From: Acanthopleura granulata
Taxonomy: Eukaryota; Mollusca; Polyplacophora; Chitonida; Chitonidae
Direction: 5' to 3'
Assembly: GCA_016165875.1 (NCBI GenBank)
Contig: JABBOT010000004.1
Location: 18,787,672 to 18,851,671, forward strand
Length of the DNA: 64,000 nucleotides
Both the position numbers and the translations under genes were made by a program. The notes beneath the pieces are model-generated. The model did not search any database. It saw only the letters and a program-made list of their open reading frames with translations, and was not told the DNA's origin. Numbering within the stretch: position 1 is the first letter of the stretch; every line of letters starts with the position of its first letter. Shown here piece after piece: positions 45,480 through 58,896 of this stretch.

Positions 45480-45510
<31 letters not shown>

Positions 45511-45590
45511 TATATGATTACAAACCATGTTATTTAACCCATATTAAGAAAGTCCAAAGCGAATGTACAACATGAGCCAGGTGATTGCTA
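45340..45590 (+). repeat. Dispersed repeat family R3, copy 1
   Basis: GTTCAAATTCCACGTCTGAA, CTTTCGGACCGGCCC, AAACAAGTC and CATGTTATTTAACCCAT recur in order at 52205-52440. A poly-A plus (TA)n run (45479-45514) is inserted. Confidence 0.65.
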
Positions 45591-46077
45591 CCGGAAATGT
45601 GCCCTTTGTCCTTATGAGTCCTAAACATATAACGGATAATGCTGAACCTCACTATGGACTTATTTCAAATTACCAGTAATTCTCAGAGTTCAAATAACCC
45701 AAATTACAGTCCGATCGACATCAACGTTTCCATATATAATTTAACTTTATTAATTAATTAAAATTGCGGTTCTTTGATCTGCTAAAGGAAATTTTGCACA
45801 AAATGTTTATGCATTAGCCTAATGCTGATAAAGGTTACATCAGACGATGAACATTGACCTCCTACGTTCATTGCAGGCCACTTATCCTGAAGTAATATCG
45901 CACAGGCCTATATGCCTATGACTATAAATCTAATCGCTGCGGTAAAACTTAATTATCTTGGTTGAAACTAGCGTTAAAAGCCACAAACTGATCAATTTTT
46001 TATATCCATAAATATTTCAAAGGGAGATGATTGTGGTAACACCTTGTTCGGTTAACTCCCTTGACCACAGTCTTAAA

Positions 46078-47940
46078 ATGGCAGCGGCTGGAAGAAGCAC
46101 TCTACAAGCGCTTCGGAAAGTTTGTGCCATGCGCTTGAAAAACAAAGGTTTTGAGAACTCTCTGAATGGGGTAATGATAAAAGGTGTACTATGATCTGGT
46201 GCCAATAACTGACACAGCCTGTACTGTCCATTAAGAGCTATTATAATGTGTTTTTTGTTTTTGTTTTTGTTGTGCTCTGGGTTGACTGACATCTCGCCGG
46301 CTACGGTACTAAAAAGTGCAATGGGCAACTTTCACACTGATAAATAAATATGACGAATTTGTATTTGGAGATTTAGTTATTAACGTATTGGTCAAGATGG
46401 TTACCGGTAGTAAATATGTACCACTGGCTGTCCATGGATGTAATATATCCACTCCTTACCGGCTTCTGACATGTCTGAGGTTGAAAGTTCGAATCCCCTA
46501 GCTCCGACTGGTCCAGTTGTGGCCACAAGGGAGAAGGTTTGTCAGTACTTGGTGTGGTTTACCTCAAACACTCCAGTGCTCTCTTGACTATTGTACGTTG
46601 CACCAGTACACGTGAGAAGAAATACCTGGGTACCAGTACAGCTTTAATAAACAGGTAAAGCAAATACCAGGGCCAGCATCGGTAATTATTTTGAATAAAT
46701 TACCATACCTGTAATGAAAATCGGCACAGCGATACATGCTATTTCTCCTTGCAGTGGACTAATTTAGCAATGTATTTGCCTACTGTTCGTGATATTTAAT
46801 AAGTGTTCAATATATAACATTCATTTTTCCTGCTTTACAGATTAATGTGATATCAGGGAGTGATGGTGGCTGTATATGTGAGTTAAAAGTAACAGAAGAC
46901 AATAAAAATTTATACGGCACTTTACATGGTGGAATGATGGCTACTCTGATTGATGCAGTGTCTACATGGGGTATGGAGGCTCACACCAGCAACCCTGGCG
47001 TCAGTGTGGAACTCAATGTAACGTATGTAACAGCAACCCCTAAGAAAACCTTCCATGCTTAAATGGTTGGCAGTGAAAGGCTTTTTGCTTCCATCTTAAA
47101 GTGACTTGTACACTTCTGGAGTACATATTCTACTAGGCATGATTCACTTAGACTTCTCTGCTGAGGATGTGCACATACATGTGTATTGCTGAACTGTGTG
47201 GATATTGTGTGTAGTCTAGTAGTCCATTACCATAAAAAGGCCATCATTTGCTGATACATATACTGGTATGGCCTGATACCTCTAGCACACTTCTATCTGG
47301 CTTCTAGTAGTCCATTACCATAAAAAGGCCATCATTTGCTGATACATATACTGGTATGGCCTGATACCTCTAGCACACTTCTATCTGGCTTCTAGTAGTT
47401 CACTACCATAAAAAAGCCTTCATTTGGTGATACATATATTGGTATGGCCTAATACCTCTAGCACACTTCTAGCTGGCTTCTAGTAATTCACCACCATAAA
47501 AAATCCTTCGTTTGCTGATACACATATTGGTATGGCACAATATCCGTAGCACATTACGGTTGTGGATATGGTGTCTAATACCACTAGCACACTACCGTTA
47601 TGGATATGGTGCGTAATAGATATGGTGCCTAATATCTCTAGCACACCACTATCACATTTCTAATTGGCTCTGAATTTATTTGAAATGTGAGATAAAATTT
47701 GACTATACACAGCAGATATTCATTGAATACTGGACAGAATGCATTGGTTGGAGTCTGATCCATGGTGTTTCTTTTTCTTTCAGATACATGAAAGGTGCAA
47801 AAGTGGGAGAAACTGTTGTTATTGAATCTAAGCCATTGAAGATTGGCCGCACGTTGGCATATTTCACAGTCGACATAAAGAACAAAGAAACTGGAGATCT
47901 CTTAGCCACTGGCCGACACACTAAACATGTTGGAAAATAG
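46078..47940 (+). CDS. ACOT13: Acyl-CoA thioesterase 13 (hotdog fold), complete
   Basis: Three exons, 46078-46170, 46841-47022 and 47784-47940, join in phase (0, then 2) to 143 codons; human ACOT13/THEM2 is about 140. Exon 1 gives MAAAGRSTLQALRKVCAMRL, a basic start compatible with mitochondrial association. Exon 2 carries the hotdog signature NLYGTLHGGMMATLIDAVST: the HGG loop with the Asp after LI is where the family binds CoA and places its catalytic acid. The exon 2/3 junction restores NVTYMKGAKVGETVVIES. The protein ends LLATGRHTKHVGK, close to the family's GRHTKHLG tail. It hydrolyses medium/long-chain acyl-CoA, usually as a tetramer at mitochondria or in cytosol. The frame after the exon 2 donor that ends at 47062 is intron. 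No breaks are seen. Confidence 0.93.
46440..46700 (+). repeat. SINE-like insert in ACOT13 intron 1
   Basis: TGTCTGAGG..AAGTTCGAATCCCCTAGCTC gives a tRNA-like B box, followed by GGTTTACCTCAAACACTCCA and a GTACCAGTACAGCTTTAATA region. It has the size and layout of a tRNA-derived SINE. Confidence 0.45.
47218..47565 (+). repeat. 88-bp tandem repeat in ACOT13 intron 2
   Basis: Four units in exact 88-bp register (TCCATTACCATAAAAAGGCC at 47223, then 47311, 47399 and 47487). Units 1 and 2 look identical; 3 and 4 carry substitutions. Shorter derivatives (ATGGATATGGTGC, CTCTAGCACAC) continue to about 47650. Confidence 0.9.
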
Positions 47941-49343
47941 ATAAAATAACCTCTCAGCTGTACATGTATGTAGATCTGCACCCTTCCTGTTACTCCAGTT
48001 CGATGAATGACATCGCCATTGGAAACAGGTGTCAAGGTTTTGTCATGGAAAAAAATGAATTTTTCCCAGATTAGTGCAGGTTTGGAGGCCATACATGTGT
48101 TTAGGGGCAGGCCATTGTGACAGTTTCAGGTTGTTTAGATTCCTTATTGCCTGGGTGCCTTAACTGCCCAGGACCTTACAATCACTTAGGTACAACCTGA
48201 GTACATGGATGGGATACAGAAGGGACTGGTTGTACATGTATGCCCGTAAAGAATGTCTTTAAGCACCAAAACAGACCATACGTATGTACGGAATACGATT
48301 GTTATAATCACTAACTCCACTCTTATGCAGATGTTGTAATTAAAATTGTATTAAATTTAACTCATTCCACAAGAATCAGCGAATTCATACAAGGTGAAAA
48401 CATGTGTGAGTATGTTGAACCTAATTCAAACTGTTTATGAGTGTACCCAAGCTTGAGGAAATGTCATCTTTTTGTGAAATTATAGGTTTTATCCCAGAAC
48501 ATTGATTTGAATGACCATTTGGCTATTGTCTCCAGGTCTTATGCCTTGTGCCAACTTTGCCATGACGTTGATCACTGGTTGTTAAGGATATTTCATCCAG
48601 TATCGATATTTCCTCATAATACAAGGATCTAGTTGGTAATCAAAGGAGAAGGTTTTTCCTTCTCTATGTTCCATAAGGTTTTATCACAGCTGTGATGTTC
48701 ATGTAATTCAAAACTTTCTTGGAAAGCCTGCAATTTGTGATTTGTTGGTGTTTATTAATGCTGTGTATGTCAATAGACCGTGTTCTAATGATTGGAGGCC
48801 TTTCAATGGTGTAAGTGACAGATCTGCCGCTTAATTACTGTGTGGGAAACCATGAAAGTATAAGGAATCTCGCAAATTCCCTATCGGATGTTGGAACTGG
48901 ACCCACACCACGTGTGCAAGACAGAACCTCTACTGCAGGAGCATGACCCGCTCCATTGTATGGGAAACATTTTCTGCTGTAGTAGTTTATGAAAGCGGTT
49001 CTTACGTGTTGGGTGTATGTGCACCGATGCAGGATATTGTAGGAGGAGACCGCGTCACATGGCATCACTTTATTCAACTACAGCAGAAAGCCTCGAAAGA
49101 AGACACATGCCCATGCTGAGGTGTTAGCTAACTGCATTATTAAGCGAATTATATTTTAAAGTAGGAATTGTAGATACAGCCTGTATGGTAATTACATGCC
49201 AGTACACACTGTTAAGATGTTGCTACATACCACACACTGCATTAGGCAAAATGCGTAGGTGGGTGGACATTCATCATAGCACTGGGCCCTTCCCCGCCTC
49301 TCAAAAAAAACTTCCAATTTGCAGATTTCCGAGCTGAAAGTCG

Positions 49344-49839
49344 ATGGAACTTCTCTCAACGAGGCTCACGCTACTGTCGGGTAACCTTGCCTGCATTCAA
49401 AAAGTAAGTTGTTTTTTTTATGTCATTCTCGGTTTTATTATGAAAAATAAAGTTTTGCCTACAGAGGGCAATGAAAACATCATAGTTTTCAGGATGTTTC
49501 GATTAGCAAGAGAAAGAAGTGGGAACACCACTTGTGTCCATTTTACTGTGAGTTTGGAAATGTGCAGCGAGTTGAAGTTGAGTATATTGTATGGAAGTGC
49601 TACCTGAACTCAGTTATAAGCAGGAATGCGTTCTTTTACATGTTTTTGTTTTAACACCTATAGTCTGTTCATTTCATACATAATATGGTATAATGATAAT
49701 TAGGTAATAACAATTTAGGTGACAGCAGCGCGGACAAACATTCATATCAGGGTCTCAGAAACATTTCGACATCACTTGGAGCCATGTGGCCTCAACAGAA
49801 TATGTATCCGGAGATAAAGCCAAGATAAAGCGCATGTAA
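49344..49839 (+). CDS. Possible 57-aa two-exon small protein
   Basis: Exon 1 49344-49403 (ATG; donor AAA|GTAAGT) gives MELLSTRLTLLSGNLACIQK. Exon 2 49726-49839 (acceptor GACAG) continues in phase 0 with RGQTFISGSQKHFDITW..KIKRM and a stop. The strong donor, matching phase and amphipathic, Arg-containing start suggest a small, possibly mitochondrial protein. I recognise no family. A TTTGCAG acceptor-like site lies just before the ATG, so this could be an internal exon. No polyadenylation signal is obvious. Confidence 0.3.
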
Positions 49840-50154
49840 TTTTTCTCCAGACCATGTTTTCTACTCCTTAAACCTGCTCCTGAGTAGATACATAATGTAC
49901 ACGCAAGCGTACAAGTTTGGATTGTTTACACCACAGGAAAAACTATTTCATTGCTATGCATTCCACCGTCTAATTCCGGGAATGCACTGCAAATTTTAGT
50001 CCGACACGATCTGCATCTGTATGTGTATTTAATATATTGACAGGTAATGCAGTCTGTATGCAATACCTGCAGTATTAAATGCGCAAATATGCAACTTTGT
50101 ACACAATATTTGTAGTATAACCGCGAATAAGTTATATACCTATGTTATTCCTCT

Positions 50155-50475
50155 TTCATGCTTTCGGCTTTGTGTGCTGTGTGACGATTTCAGCCCAAGT
50201 CAATACTCGTTGTTATTACCACAAAATGTGTGTAAATGCTATTTCATCAGTCGGCTTGATCATAGGCCTAAGTTTCGTAAATTTTACAGAACGTGAGCAC
50301 AGTTTTTTGTTGTTGTTGTTGTTGTTAAGAAAATTGTCCAGAATCTCTGAAGCTGTCTCTTTCATGATTTTTTTCTATTGTAATTTCATCTAACACAAGG
50401 TTAGTGGCCCTATATTAATCGTGCTGAATAATAAGATCGCCATCTTTGATATGTGAACAGTTGCAATCAATGCTG
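50155..50475 (+). repeat. Dispersed repeat family R2, copy 2
   Basis: Matches 29175-29450 in block order (TGTGCTGTGTGACGATTTCA, AGAATCTCTGAAGC, GATCGCCATCTTTGATAT, GAACAGTTGCAATCAA), with a (GTT)n insertion around 50308-50327. Confidence 0.6.
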
Positions 50476-51088
50476 ATTTAAGTTATTCGACTGCTTGGCT
50501 TTGTCCAAGTTCTTACTTTATATTAACGTTGTTCGTTATAGTCTTAAAGTTGATTTTGAATCTTGGTGTTCTGCTGTGATTATTGACCTGGAACAGCTTC
50601 GACGCCTATAGGTTCGAATTGTGTGTTCAATTTAGTGTTAAATCATAAGCAAATAACTCGAACATGGACTCAAATATATTGAGATTGCAAGCGCATGTTT
50701 CTTAGTGAGTATAGAGGTTCATGTGCATCGTTACAAAACTCTTATTGAATTTCCCGTCAGTTCACAATGTTAAGTCGTCCTACTTTTTTACTGTATCCGT
50801 CACTGGCATGGGAGATGTCGTCTTCAAGATTCGACAAGGAGCAGATAAGAAGGACAACTCGTTGAACTGCGAAATGTGAACTTTATGACTACATATGTAA
50901 ATGGGTACCTACACACAAAGCGGATACATATTTTGTGTTCAGAATCTGGACAAAGTCTGTGTTGTTTTAAAGTATTTAGGAAAGATTAATGAGGTTGCCT
51001 CTATTTGGCGACCAGCGTCCTTTATCTCTGAACCAGTGGTTATAGTAAAGATATAACAAGGAACATGCGTTGCTCCCCATGGTTACTT

Positions 51089-51105
51089 CCCCCCCCCCCC
51101 CCCCC
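51089..51105. repeat. Poly-C run
   Basis: About 17 consecutive C residues some 375 bp upstream of the apolipophorin-like start codon. Confidence 0.9.
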
Positions 51106-51229
51106 ACTGACAATACTGTACACCATTATTTGTCAGGCCATATCGGTCTACATGTAAAGATGTGGACGTACATCTGACACTTAAGCGTATGGTATAAGAA
51201 ACCAGGCCGCTATCGGCTGTCAGAGGGAG

Positions 51230-51479
51230 TCTGGAGTGGACAATACAAGAGTAAGGATGTGTTGACACCAAATCCGGGCAGAGTCCAAGGGGTCAACACG
51301 CGACGATCCAGGGTCAGGGCAAGGAACCCAGGAGATTTCCTCGAACAACCACTCCTGCCCCATCTTATCAGCTGGTCAAACCCCTCGCACCGCACAGTGA
51401 GGGACAGATCTATGTTTGTTGTCGTCCTCAGTAGGTTTGGCTCCGGAGTAATTGGACATAGACCTTTCGTCGTATCAAG
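51230..51479 (+). promoter_or_regulatory. Promoter / 5' UTR region of the lipid transfer protein gene
   Basis: A GC-richer 250-bp segment directly before the signal-peptide ATG at 51480, distinct from the AT-rich flanks. No exact TATA box or start site can be fixed. Confidence 0.4.
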
Positions 51480-51543
51480 ATGGTGAAGTGTGTCACGCTT
51501 TGCGGTGTGGCCGCATTGTTGTGCACGCTATTTCTTGTGTCAG
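51480..51543 (+). CDS. Signal-peptide exon of the apolipophorin-like gene
   Basis: 64 coding bases ending TCA G|GTAACC. The single left-over G is completed by AT from the exon at 57101, giving Asp at the signal cleavage region. It lies 5.6 kb upstream of the next exon and is the most easily missed part of the gene. Confidence 0.85.
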
Positions 51544-54500
51544 GTAACCATTAATACTATGTTTTGTATACAGATTCATGTAGTTTCACAGGATCAAATA
51601 CTTTTTCTTGCCAAGGAAGTTGCAGCAAATATTGTCACTATAGCATGTCTATTTGACGCCAGCAGTACAGACACGCGTGGACCTTGATTTTCACCGGATG
51701 ATCATATTACATACTTTGGTACTTACTCTGGCACCGAACTAAAATTCGGTCAGTGAGTATAATGTAACCATTTCCAGACTTCTTAAATACTGTACTATGA
51801 CATGGGGTATAAATTCTAGTGCAAGCACTGTACATTTCAATGATTCACATTCGCTGGCATGGTTTTTTCGACGTAAAACCGAACCTAGTTGTGTGGATGC
51901 TTCTGAAGAATTTCATGATATCTCAAGCTATTATATGTTTTTTTGCAAGGACTGGGAAGAGTTCTGCATACCCGTCTTTTATTTCCTCTAGCGAAAATGT
52001 GCGTTTTAATTTGTTGCTCTTTTGTCGGTTAAGCTTAAGACGAAGTGGAATAATTTTAGGCGTGGACTCTCTAAGAAATAGATAAAAAAAATTACTTGTA
52101 GGCGTGGCGACTAATCTGAAATTGATTTGAATTGGATAATACTGGGAATTCCTATATGTGCAGCGTGTGGTGTTGACACAGTCCGATGTTGCTCAGACGT
52201 TGAAATTTGCTTCAGAAATGACGCAGATGTTCAAATTTCACGTCCGAGACCTGCGGTACACTCAACCGTTTGGCAATGCTGTCTGACTTTCAGATCGGCC
52301 CTTTGCTCCCGCGAAACAAGCCAAACATGGGCCAAAACTATTATAAAACTCCTCTCTGGAAATATGTACAAGTACATAACATGTTATTCAGCCCATTTAA
52401 GGTAGATTTATAGCAGTGATAACTGCCGGAAAACTGCCCACTATCGTTACGCGTTCAAGATGTCGCAAGTGTTTTAAGCGAACCGAGAGGGAGTCGTTTT
52501 GGATTTGCTTTAGGTGGGCAACGGAGACCGAAATAAGTTAGATAGCGTTTATAAAATGGTATGTAGTCACCCGGGTTTATGGAAAGTGGATTTATTACAG
52601 CTTTAGGCTCATATTAAACATGTTTCTTGGACGTGGAAGGTCGGTCAAGAAGTCAAACCGAACGGTAGGCTACAGGGCAGGTCTCAAACGTAGAAATTTG
52701 AGCGTCGCTGGCGACCGCGTCATATTTAATGTAAGTTTCAACGTCTGGGCAACCTCGGATTAGCAGTCACAAGGACAGGCACTATAAGTGGGTATTTATT
52801 TATTTATAAATATAGATAAAAATGCTTGTATATAAATAGGTTATAAATCGCTAGAAGGAAAGAAAAGAACAGGGAGAAATTTTAACATTTTACTTTTTCG
52901 ATGGGCCATCGATTAATTTTTTTAGCCATGTAGTGCGCTATATTGGGCATTTCCAATCCATGGCAAAGTCGAAGGACTTGTATCTGTATAGTAATAATCT
53001 GTAGTCGTGAACAGTCACCTGCTATTTCCATCCGTCATTGTAAAAAAACTGGAAAGCATATGTGCTTTCCCTATACAAACATATGATGATTCTCCTTGCC
53101 TGCATTAAATTGGGAATTACACATAACTCTGCTCTTCACAGACAAGTCGCCCGACGCTGACCCATAGAGGCCCTCGATATAACATGTCAGTTTATGCTCT
53201 AGCCCCAGAGGTATTAATTCATTTCGTCCAACAGCCAACCCGTACAAGACGATAGTCCAATATCCACAGTTACCTTAATTGCACAATGGCTATAATCATG
53301 AACGCTGTAGTATGGACGTAATTGCCATGTAAATTCATGCTAGACTTGTTATCTTTGTGACTTCGCGAACTTCGCTACAACATATCTAAGCTCACCAAGA
53401 TAATTATTTAATACACTGGTATTTATTAAACTGCTGTTTATCGCTGTTAGGTTCATTAGGTGAAGGAAACCGGAGTATCCAGGAGAAAACCAGGCAGGCC
53501 TACGCCATGTGGGCAACAGTGATTGTTCGAGATTATAAACATTGCATGTATATTATACACTTGTCATCTTGTGATTTATGTGAGAGAATGGCTTGTCGCA
53601 CACGTATAGGCCCATTCTCGGTTAGAACTATTCAGCGCCGACTCTTTCCTCACAAGACATTCGTGGAACCTTCGATATGTTATTGGTGTGATATTCATCA
53701 CATTTAACAATTAATTTACGGACAGCGAAAAGTATTTATTGGAAAGTTATATTAATTACGAAATATGAATTCATGGGAATAGGCATCAGTGCTAAGTTGA
53801 TTATAATAGTATAGAGCATAATTGTCAGTATCTTTCACGTAACTCTGGAAATTTTAAAAGATGTCGGAAAGGCTGAGCATTCTAAAGTAAACTTTTTATA
53901 CCCAGGGTAATCAGAGGAAGAATCATTAGTTATCAAAGTTATTTTTGTTTAGTTTTGAATGTGAATTTTAGTTCATTTTTGTTTGTTTCATTTCGAACGA
54001 ACAAGACATAACCGAGGATGGCCAACTGCACGAGTTATGCATCTTACATTCGGCAGATGTGATGAAACCATTCTCAGATTTTGCGAATACTGTAATAGAA
54101 GGCGTGCAAATACATTTACATATACCTTGTTATCTCTTCGGTGCTTTGACTACGGAAATCTGTAAAATGTATGCATATCTCCCAAAAATATGTGTTGAAT
54201 ATATTTACGATCAAAATTTTCAAACAACATACTACATACTTTTCGAACGAGCTGAATCTGGATTTTGGGAGAGTCGGCTCTTGGTCGAATTGACCTGTAT
54301 TTAATTGTTTCGAAAGGGCCGGCACTGTCTGATCCCTGTTACTCTTAACCTAGTTGATATGTACCATTGAAACGAACTATTGTTGACAAAAAAAATTTAA
54401 AGTATAATGGTTACATGTCCTTACAGTTGCATATAAGCCATTGAGTTCGAATCTTTGTATTTTTTTTTTCTTTTCCTTTTTTTTTTTTCCTACCTTGTGA

Positions 54501-57500
54501 AAGTTTCCTATGCGGTAGGCTATAGAGAGGTCAGATTAGGCCTACCATACATCTATTATTAGTTACATGGTTAGTGAGTGAAAGGATACGAAACTATATG
54601 GGGTCTGTAAGCCTCATATTTGGCGAGGCTTCAGCGAAAGACACTGAAACTTGTTTCCTGGAAAACCAAAGAAGCTTCAACAGTAATTTCCCGTCACGTT
54701 GAAGAGCTTTGAACTACCAAGCAGTGATCTGGGAATTATGACGTCATAACGTCATTCTTTGGTGGTGTCATTGTTGTGTCACATGGTAACTGTTACGTCA
54801 TGGCGTTCTCCCTGCTGTTGAGTCATCAGACGCATATATCATCTGCTGCAGGGTGTACAGATATACGCGTCTGTCACGTGACCGTTACTGTCCAATGAAG
54901 AGCAGAGGATTTTTTTCTCATACGGGATAAACAGCATTCTTTAATTCTATAATTTACAAAAAATTAAACAGAGGGTGTCTTGGAGATAACGTAACACCTG
55001 GACTACTTGGAACTCGAACGTGCATAGACTAGGCCATAAATGTACTTTCATAGTTTGATTCTCATCTGTTTACGAGCTTAAAGGAAGAGGTAGCATATAA
55101 TGAACATTAGTGTTACAAGTCATAAAAGCTGCTCTATTTTCGTTATCCAACTGTAAAACTTTCACATCATTGCTGTTTTGCGGAAAACATGAAATAATTT
55201 GTCCTTCTAGGTGGTTTTGCAAAAACAACCATATTCATGGTTATGGTCAATGAGCTTGACGTTCCCAAAGGACCACTCGTCTCTCTAAACTCCTCACAGT
55301 GCTATTTTGCGAATGTTGCAAAAAATTAAATAAATAAATAAATAAAATAAAATAAAACGGACCACTCCTTGAGGACGAGGTCGTAAGTCGAATTCTCAAA
55401 CAGTCGGCCCAGTCTTTTTTCTTGCATATATTTATTACTTGGTTATTTGGTATGTCCAGCGGTTTTCTAATACGTCATACCATTGTAAGCACAGGAGAAG
55501 CCACAGGCGATCACAAAAAGGGTCAGATTTTATGAAGTCCTACTTGAAAGCATGAAACTTTATCCCTTTTTCTCTGAACCTCGTACACTGGATACGTCCG
55601 AGGAAGTCACGTAATACTGATTTTTTTGTGTGAACTTTGGCATTAAACTTAATATGTTGTGACACAGGATATGTTTGACAACTGCCAGGTCAAACTTTAT
55701 TTGGACAAGTGTCACACTGAAGGTCGGTTATTGCCTGCAAGAGAAACTTGCTGGTCTATGCTTCCTGGGTTAAACATTTTATCAGTGTGATAAAATACCT
55801 GTACATTAATTAGAAATCACTAAAAATCCACCGTGGCATTAAGATTTGTTCACATTGAGAAAAAAGGCTATGATGGCGCCTTTACGTCACCGGCTCGATG
55901 TAAAAAACGTTTTGATTGGCTAATGCTGACACGGTCTCAAACAATGGCTGCGTCGAAATGGAAGGCGTGTTTTCTGTACAATGCGCAAGTTTAAATGTGT
56001 TTTTCAAGCAACAGACATAAGAGAAAATTTTTAATTTAATATCATTAATAAGCAAAAGTCTTGGGCTTTCTTTTAACAACGCGTATTATTGATTTGCTGC
56101 CTCTTCCCTTAAGGAACAAAGCACATAAAGACAGGCTGTCTATTAAATCGGGATAGGGCTAAATCAAGCAGCTTGTGCATAATGTCTTCTACAAATAAAC
56201 GACTTTAGAAGACTGATTCTTAACCACAAATTGTTTAAAATTATGTATACGGCCAACAATTAATCAATGTGTATGGAAACGTCGAACCCACTCTATTCAA
56301 AGGAGCTCACTCTAAAGGGTTTATCGCGCAGACAAACATGTACCAGTGTGCACAAAAAGGTACGAGTACACAAGTGTTAAAGAGCGCGTGCGATTAATTG
56401 GATTACATTGTAAATGTAAGATACCGAGGTGCCTTTCATTCACGGCCATAACCACCAGTGTCAGTGTTTAAATTTTCATATAATTCCACATAACTATGTG
56501 TTATATGCACAAGATGACTTGATATTTTGTTTTCTCCCATTTTCTCTTTAAAGAGAGAGGTGTTTGTTATACAGCAACAACAGAGCATTCTACCTCCATG
56601 TCATGATCACATTTGTACAGCAAGGAGAGCGCACTGAACCCGATATTTGCGTGTCAGGGGCCTTTCCAATTCCAGTTGAATCTTCAAACGTCACCAACGC
56701 CATAAGAAAGACACATCAACCTCTTTCTAGAACTTTGATGCTACGGAGTCTGTCACTCTGAACTGCCTCTTTGAATGCAGTAGGGACCCAGCAGACGCCT
56801 ACTGATGCTTATTGACGTCAGATGTTCCTTTCCTAGCTCAGTTTATTAATGACATCTTAAACTAAGATGATATGACGTTACCGGTAGACTAGAAATAATA
56901 GTAATGCGTTGCATCATAGTAGACACTGCACTACAATCAAGTTTTGATTAATAATGGCTTGAGATCCTGCTCTACACTAGGCCAACTTCACTGGATTAAA
57001 AATAATATGTCGCCACTGTTGCTGACTAATTATGTCAGGATATGCTTGACGTGGATACTATAGTCAAGTGAATTAATACAAGCCTCATTTCCTCTGACAG
57101 ATGGTGCAAAGTCTGTATCCAAACCTGGCAGGTGCAAGAAGCATGGTAATGTATACACTGTTTCCTTTGGTGTGAATGCTGATACTTATAATTATCAAAG
57201 GAAAAATTTTCTTAAAACTAATGCTTTCTTTGGTATCGTTGTCGAAAAAAAAAAACAAAATGGGCTTCTTAACAAGACATGGATATATCAGAAGCCAGTT
57301 TGTTCATTTCCTTGCTTACAATTCTATAAAAAAAAAAGGTTTGCTATCATTAAAAACCTGAAGAGTAATGGATAAGTGTCCTGAATTCTGTGGAAATTGG
57401 ATATGAATTTGAAAGGTTTGTGGGAAGTCCTGAAAGAAACATGAATTTTCTTTCTATAAACATGTATGTATGAAAACTAATATGTTGACAGTCAATATAT

Positions 57501-58865
57501 GCATGGCAGTCGGTGAATTTTTTTCAGTACTACTATGATTATTCCAGTATGATGGTGAAATATTTGAAGTAGCTTGTTTAATGCTGCAATAGGTGTGTTC
57601 AGATTGGTTCATTTCACATTGTACATATAGAAATCATTAATTGTTGTCAGATTTGTTCAGGAAAAGTCATAAAATATCATGATTTTTTTACTAAAAATAC
57701 TGCTTATTTCGGTGACAAGTGTCAAGAAACTAACATTGAATTGTTGGGCCTTGTTTTTTCCCTTATACAGATTCTTGGTTCTCGGATAGAAAAGAATATA
57801 GGTACACTTACACTGGAGTGGTCCAGAGTGCAATCACTGGGACAACAGATCATCGGTCAGGATTCATGTTCACTTGTGTACTGTTGGTTACATCTCCAAG
57901 GAAGTGTGAAATGACATTGAAGGTAAATAGTTCATTGTACAGCTATCATTATAATCCATCAATGTGATGACAATAGCAAACTGCATGTGAGTTAATGCAT
58001 GTATTTTTTATTTCTAACTTTAAGGTGTTACATTGTCTGTGAAATTCATTTTGTCTTATTAGTTTATAATTATATTTCTTCACTCTCAAGACTTGTTGAC
58101 CTATATTATGCAGGTAAAGAAATGTAATATTAAGGAACGTGCCAGCAACCCAGAAGATCAAAATGACCCTTTCCAAGAAATGCAAGAATCCAAAGATTTT
58201 TCAGCAAAGATGTCCAAGTAAGATATATTCAGATAATTTTAATCATTGTTTATTTTGTGGGTAATAAGGTACATGTATGCTGAAAACTTAAATTATTTAG
58301 ACCAGAATGATTAGATATAAATTAAAGATATAAATGTTACATATTTGGGATTTCAGTGGGGGAGTAAAGTAAGCTGAAGTCAGATGCCGTTTAATTTCTG
58401 CAATATAACAATAATTTTAAATCAAATGTTTATGTCAGAAGCATACACAGTGTTTGGACACAAAAATTGCAATTTTCAGGAATTTGGTGTATTTCCAAAT
58501 GAAGGAAGGATTGATTGTGGATGAAACTGTTATAGTTGCCGATGATGAACCACTGGAAGTCATTAATGTTAAGCGAGGCATGCTTTCTGCCCTTCAGCTC
58601 AAAGTGTTGAGCAAAGAGCTGTATGAATCACCTCAAACTGTGGTAAGTTAACTGATGAATCCGACAGATATTTTGCCAAATGACTTCATAAGATATACAT
58701 GTAGCTAAGTAAAAATAATTCTGAGAATTAAGAACTCAATTTTCAAGCTTTTTGGTTTTTGAAGAGTAACAAGACACATTTTCTTCCTTTGGCCTACAAT
58801 ATTGAATGGTTGGTGCTGATCCTGTTCACCTGTGTGTTCATTTATTTGACCAGTATGTCTGTCTG

Positions 58866-58896
<31 letters not shown>

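Larger units (their letters stand above)
51544..57100 (+). other. First intron of the apolipophorin-like gene
   Basis: 5.56 kb without convincing coding sequence. It holds repeat R3 copy 2 (52205-52440), a SINE-like GAAACCGGAGTATCCAGGAG piece at 53465-53500, T-rich runs at 54460-54490, an AAAT microsatellite at 55325-55360 and a cluster of CRE-like sites at 54739-54796. Confidence 0.6.

Noticed and set aside
46847..47062. Frame running past the ACOT13 exon 2 donor
   Set aside because: The donor at 47022/47023 joins exon 3 in phase and restores the conserved hotdog sequence; the last 13 codons are intron.
48835..49077. 80-codon minus-strand frame
   Set aside because: Looks like repeat-derived sequence downstream of ACOT13; no domain or homologous block recognised.
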